This document shows, piece after piece, positions 15,728 through 16,165 of a stretch of DNA of 16,165 bases. Made by a program: the position numbers and the translations under genes. The stretch lies in the NCBI GenBank assembly GCA_946999045.1, contig CAMQBR010000044.1:1-16165 (forward strand). Direction: 5' to 3'. Numbering within the stretch: position 1 is the first letter of the stretch; the number at the start of each line of letters is the position of its first letter. The notes under the pieces are model-generated. The model had not been told where the DNA came from. It ran no database searches and worked only from the letters and a program-made list of their open reading frames with translations. This DNA comes from an uncultured Prevotella sp. (GTDB lineage Bacteria; Bacteroidota; Bacteroidia; Bacteroidales; Bacteroidaceae).

Positions 15728-15789
15728 GGTTTTATAAATTACCACACTATATTGTGAGTAATTTTTATAAAATACGTTTTGTTATCTTT
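15728..15789 (+). repeat. Dispersed AT-rich repeat, copy D
   Basis: It reads GGTTTTATAAATTACCAC, then TATATTGTGAGT, and ends with AAATACGTTTTGTTAT (15770-15785), the same 16 bases as copy C. Orientation is the same as copy C and opposite to ruvA. It begins 33 bases upstream of the ruvA start codon, so it probably lies within the ruvA leader or promoter region. Confidence 0.7.
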
Positions 15790-15903
15790 TGTCTTCTTTT
15801 TATAGAAAAACAGGCTACTACTCAACCATTCAAACAAGTTTGATTATATTTGACTTGCACTGTTTTGTGGTCAAAATATAAGTTTGCACAGTCGTGTGTG
15901 CTC

Positions 15904-15930
15904 TCTACACTCTTTTACTCTCTTACTTTT
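15904..15930 (-). repeat. Short tandem repeat, unit about 8 bases (AGTAAnAG)
   Basis: On the minus strand AGTAAGAG is followed by AGTAAAAG and AGTGTAGAG, three imperfect tandem units adjoining copy B. It is a low-complexity purine tract with no evident function. Confidence 0.45.
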
Positions 15931-15985
15931 TTGAGCTTAAAAATAAGTTAAAAATTTAACAAAGCTAATTTATATAACCACCCTT
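15925..15985 (-). repeat. Dispersed AT-rich repeat, copy B
   Basis: On the minus strand it begins AAGGGTGGTTATATAAATTA and continues GCTTT, as copy A does. It then diverges into T- and A-rich sequence with ATTTTTAAGCTCAAA. It is the least similar member in its second half. It lies about 45 bases after the stop of the unidentified gene on the same strand. Confidence 0.55.
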
Positions 15986-16029
15986 TTGTACGATAACGTG
16001 AAAACCCCTTCGCTATTGTGTTTGATAAG

Positions 16030-16165
16030 TCATAATTTTACTTCATAGGCGTTTTTCACCGTTCTCTTTCTGCACTGCATGGCCATATCGTGCGCCTTCG
16101 TCCAGATATACTTTCCCGATGGCGTGCTGTTGTTCTTTTGCTCACGACTGATCGTAGCTTCACTC
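16030..16165 (-). CDS. Unidentified protein, C-terminal 44 residues
   Basis: An open frame enters from the window edge on the minus strand and ends at TGA (16030-16032). The visible tail contains SREQKNNSTPSGKYIWTKAH, then DMAMQCRKRTVKNAYEVKL. It is basic and looks like a real protein end: codon use is balanced, the DNA is richer in G+C than the spacer, and non-coding sequence begins just after the stop. I do not recognise the family. The window lacks the rest of the gene, so no function is proposed. It is co-oriented with ruvA. Confidence 0.55.
   Translation of the reverse strand, partial: SEATISREQKNNSTPSGKYIWTKAHDMAMQCRKRTVKNAYEVKL

Larger units (their letters stand above)
15696..16029. 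other. 334-base spacer between an unidentified gene and ruvA
   Basis: No gene was found. It contains dispersed repeat copies D and B in opposite orientation and a short purine-rich 8-base tandem repeat (minus strand). The only -7-like octamer for leftward transcription is TAGCTTTG (15960-15967, minus strand) inside copy B, about 260 bases from ruvA and without a -33 match. Confidence 0.6.

Noticed and set aside
15960..15967. ruvA promoter inside repeat copy B
   Set aside because: The octamer TAGCTTTG fits the -7 consensus on the minus strand, but there is no -33 element and it is about 260 bases from the start codon; mentioned only as a weak possibility.
14964..15985. CRISPR array
   Set aside because: The repeats around ruvA are few, imperfect, unevenly spaced and in mixed orientation, and no cas genes are present.

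Overview
The window looks like a chromosomal segment of a Bacteroidota bacterium, most likely Prevotella or a close relative. Four things point that way. The gene set includes a full-length SprA/Sov outer-membrane translocon of the type 9 secretion system. Promoters fit the Bacteroidetes consensus (TTTG, 19-21 bases, TAnnTTTG). Shine-Dalgarno sequences are absent before most starts. The DNA is AT-rich with long non-coding spacers. Nothing shows a phage, plasmid, CRISPR array or intact insertion sequence.

Left part (1-2719): the 5' half of a tRNA-Val(TAC) gene on the minus strand lies divergent from trpS. Both have recognisable promoters, and these show that trpS starts at 166 rather than at the earlier in-frame codon at 76. 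A 556-base spacer then holds a terminator, a probable degenerate group II intron 3' end, one copy of a dispersed repeat and the asd promoter. It leads into asd (aspartate-semialdehyde dehydrogenase).

Middle part (2720-7197): two strong inverted repeats precede an apparent three-gene operon: a CPA2-type cation/proton antiporter with a USP-like tail, a LolD-type ABC ATPase (ATGA overlap) and a CvfB-like S1-domain RNA-binding protein (6-base gap). The operon ends in a spacer dominated by a hairpin with 69-base arms (66 of 69 positions complementary), which looks like a MITE-type element. Two ordinary terminators follow, one for each converging transcription unit, then tRNA-Leu(TAG) on the minus strand.

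Right part (7198-16165), all minus strand: the very large sprA gene, then ruvA (Holliday-junction binding) upstream of it, then the last 44 codons of an unidentified gene. The two spacers around ruvA carry three more copies of the dispersed repeat. Two of these are direct repeats that bracket ruvA.

The protein-coding genes are mostly conserved housekeeping genes and show no sign of being one new multi-gene system. The most unusual material is in the spacers (long hairpin, dispersed repeat family, intron remnant) and in the antiporter, which appears to lack the usual acidic residue in its ion-binding membrane segment.
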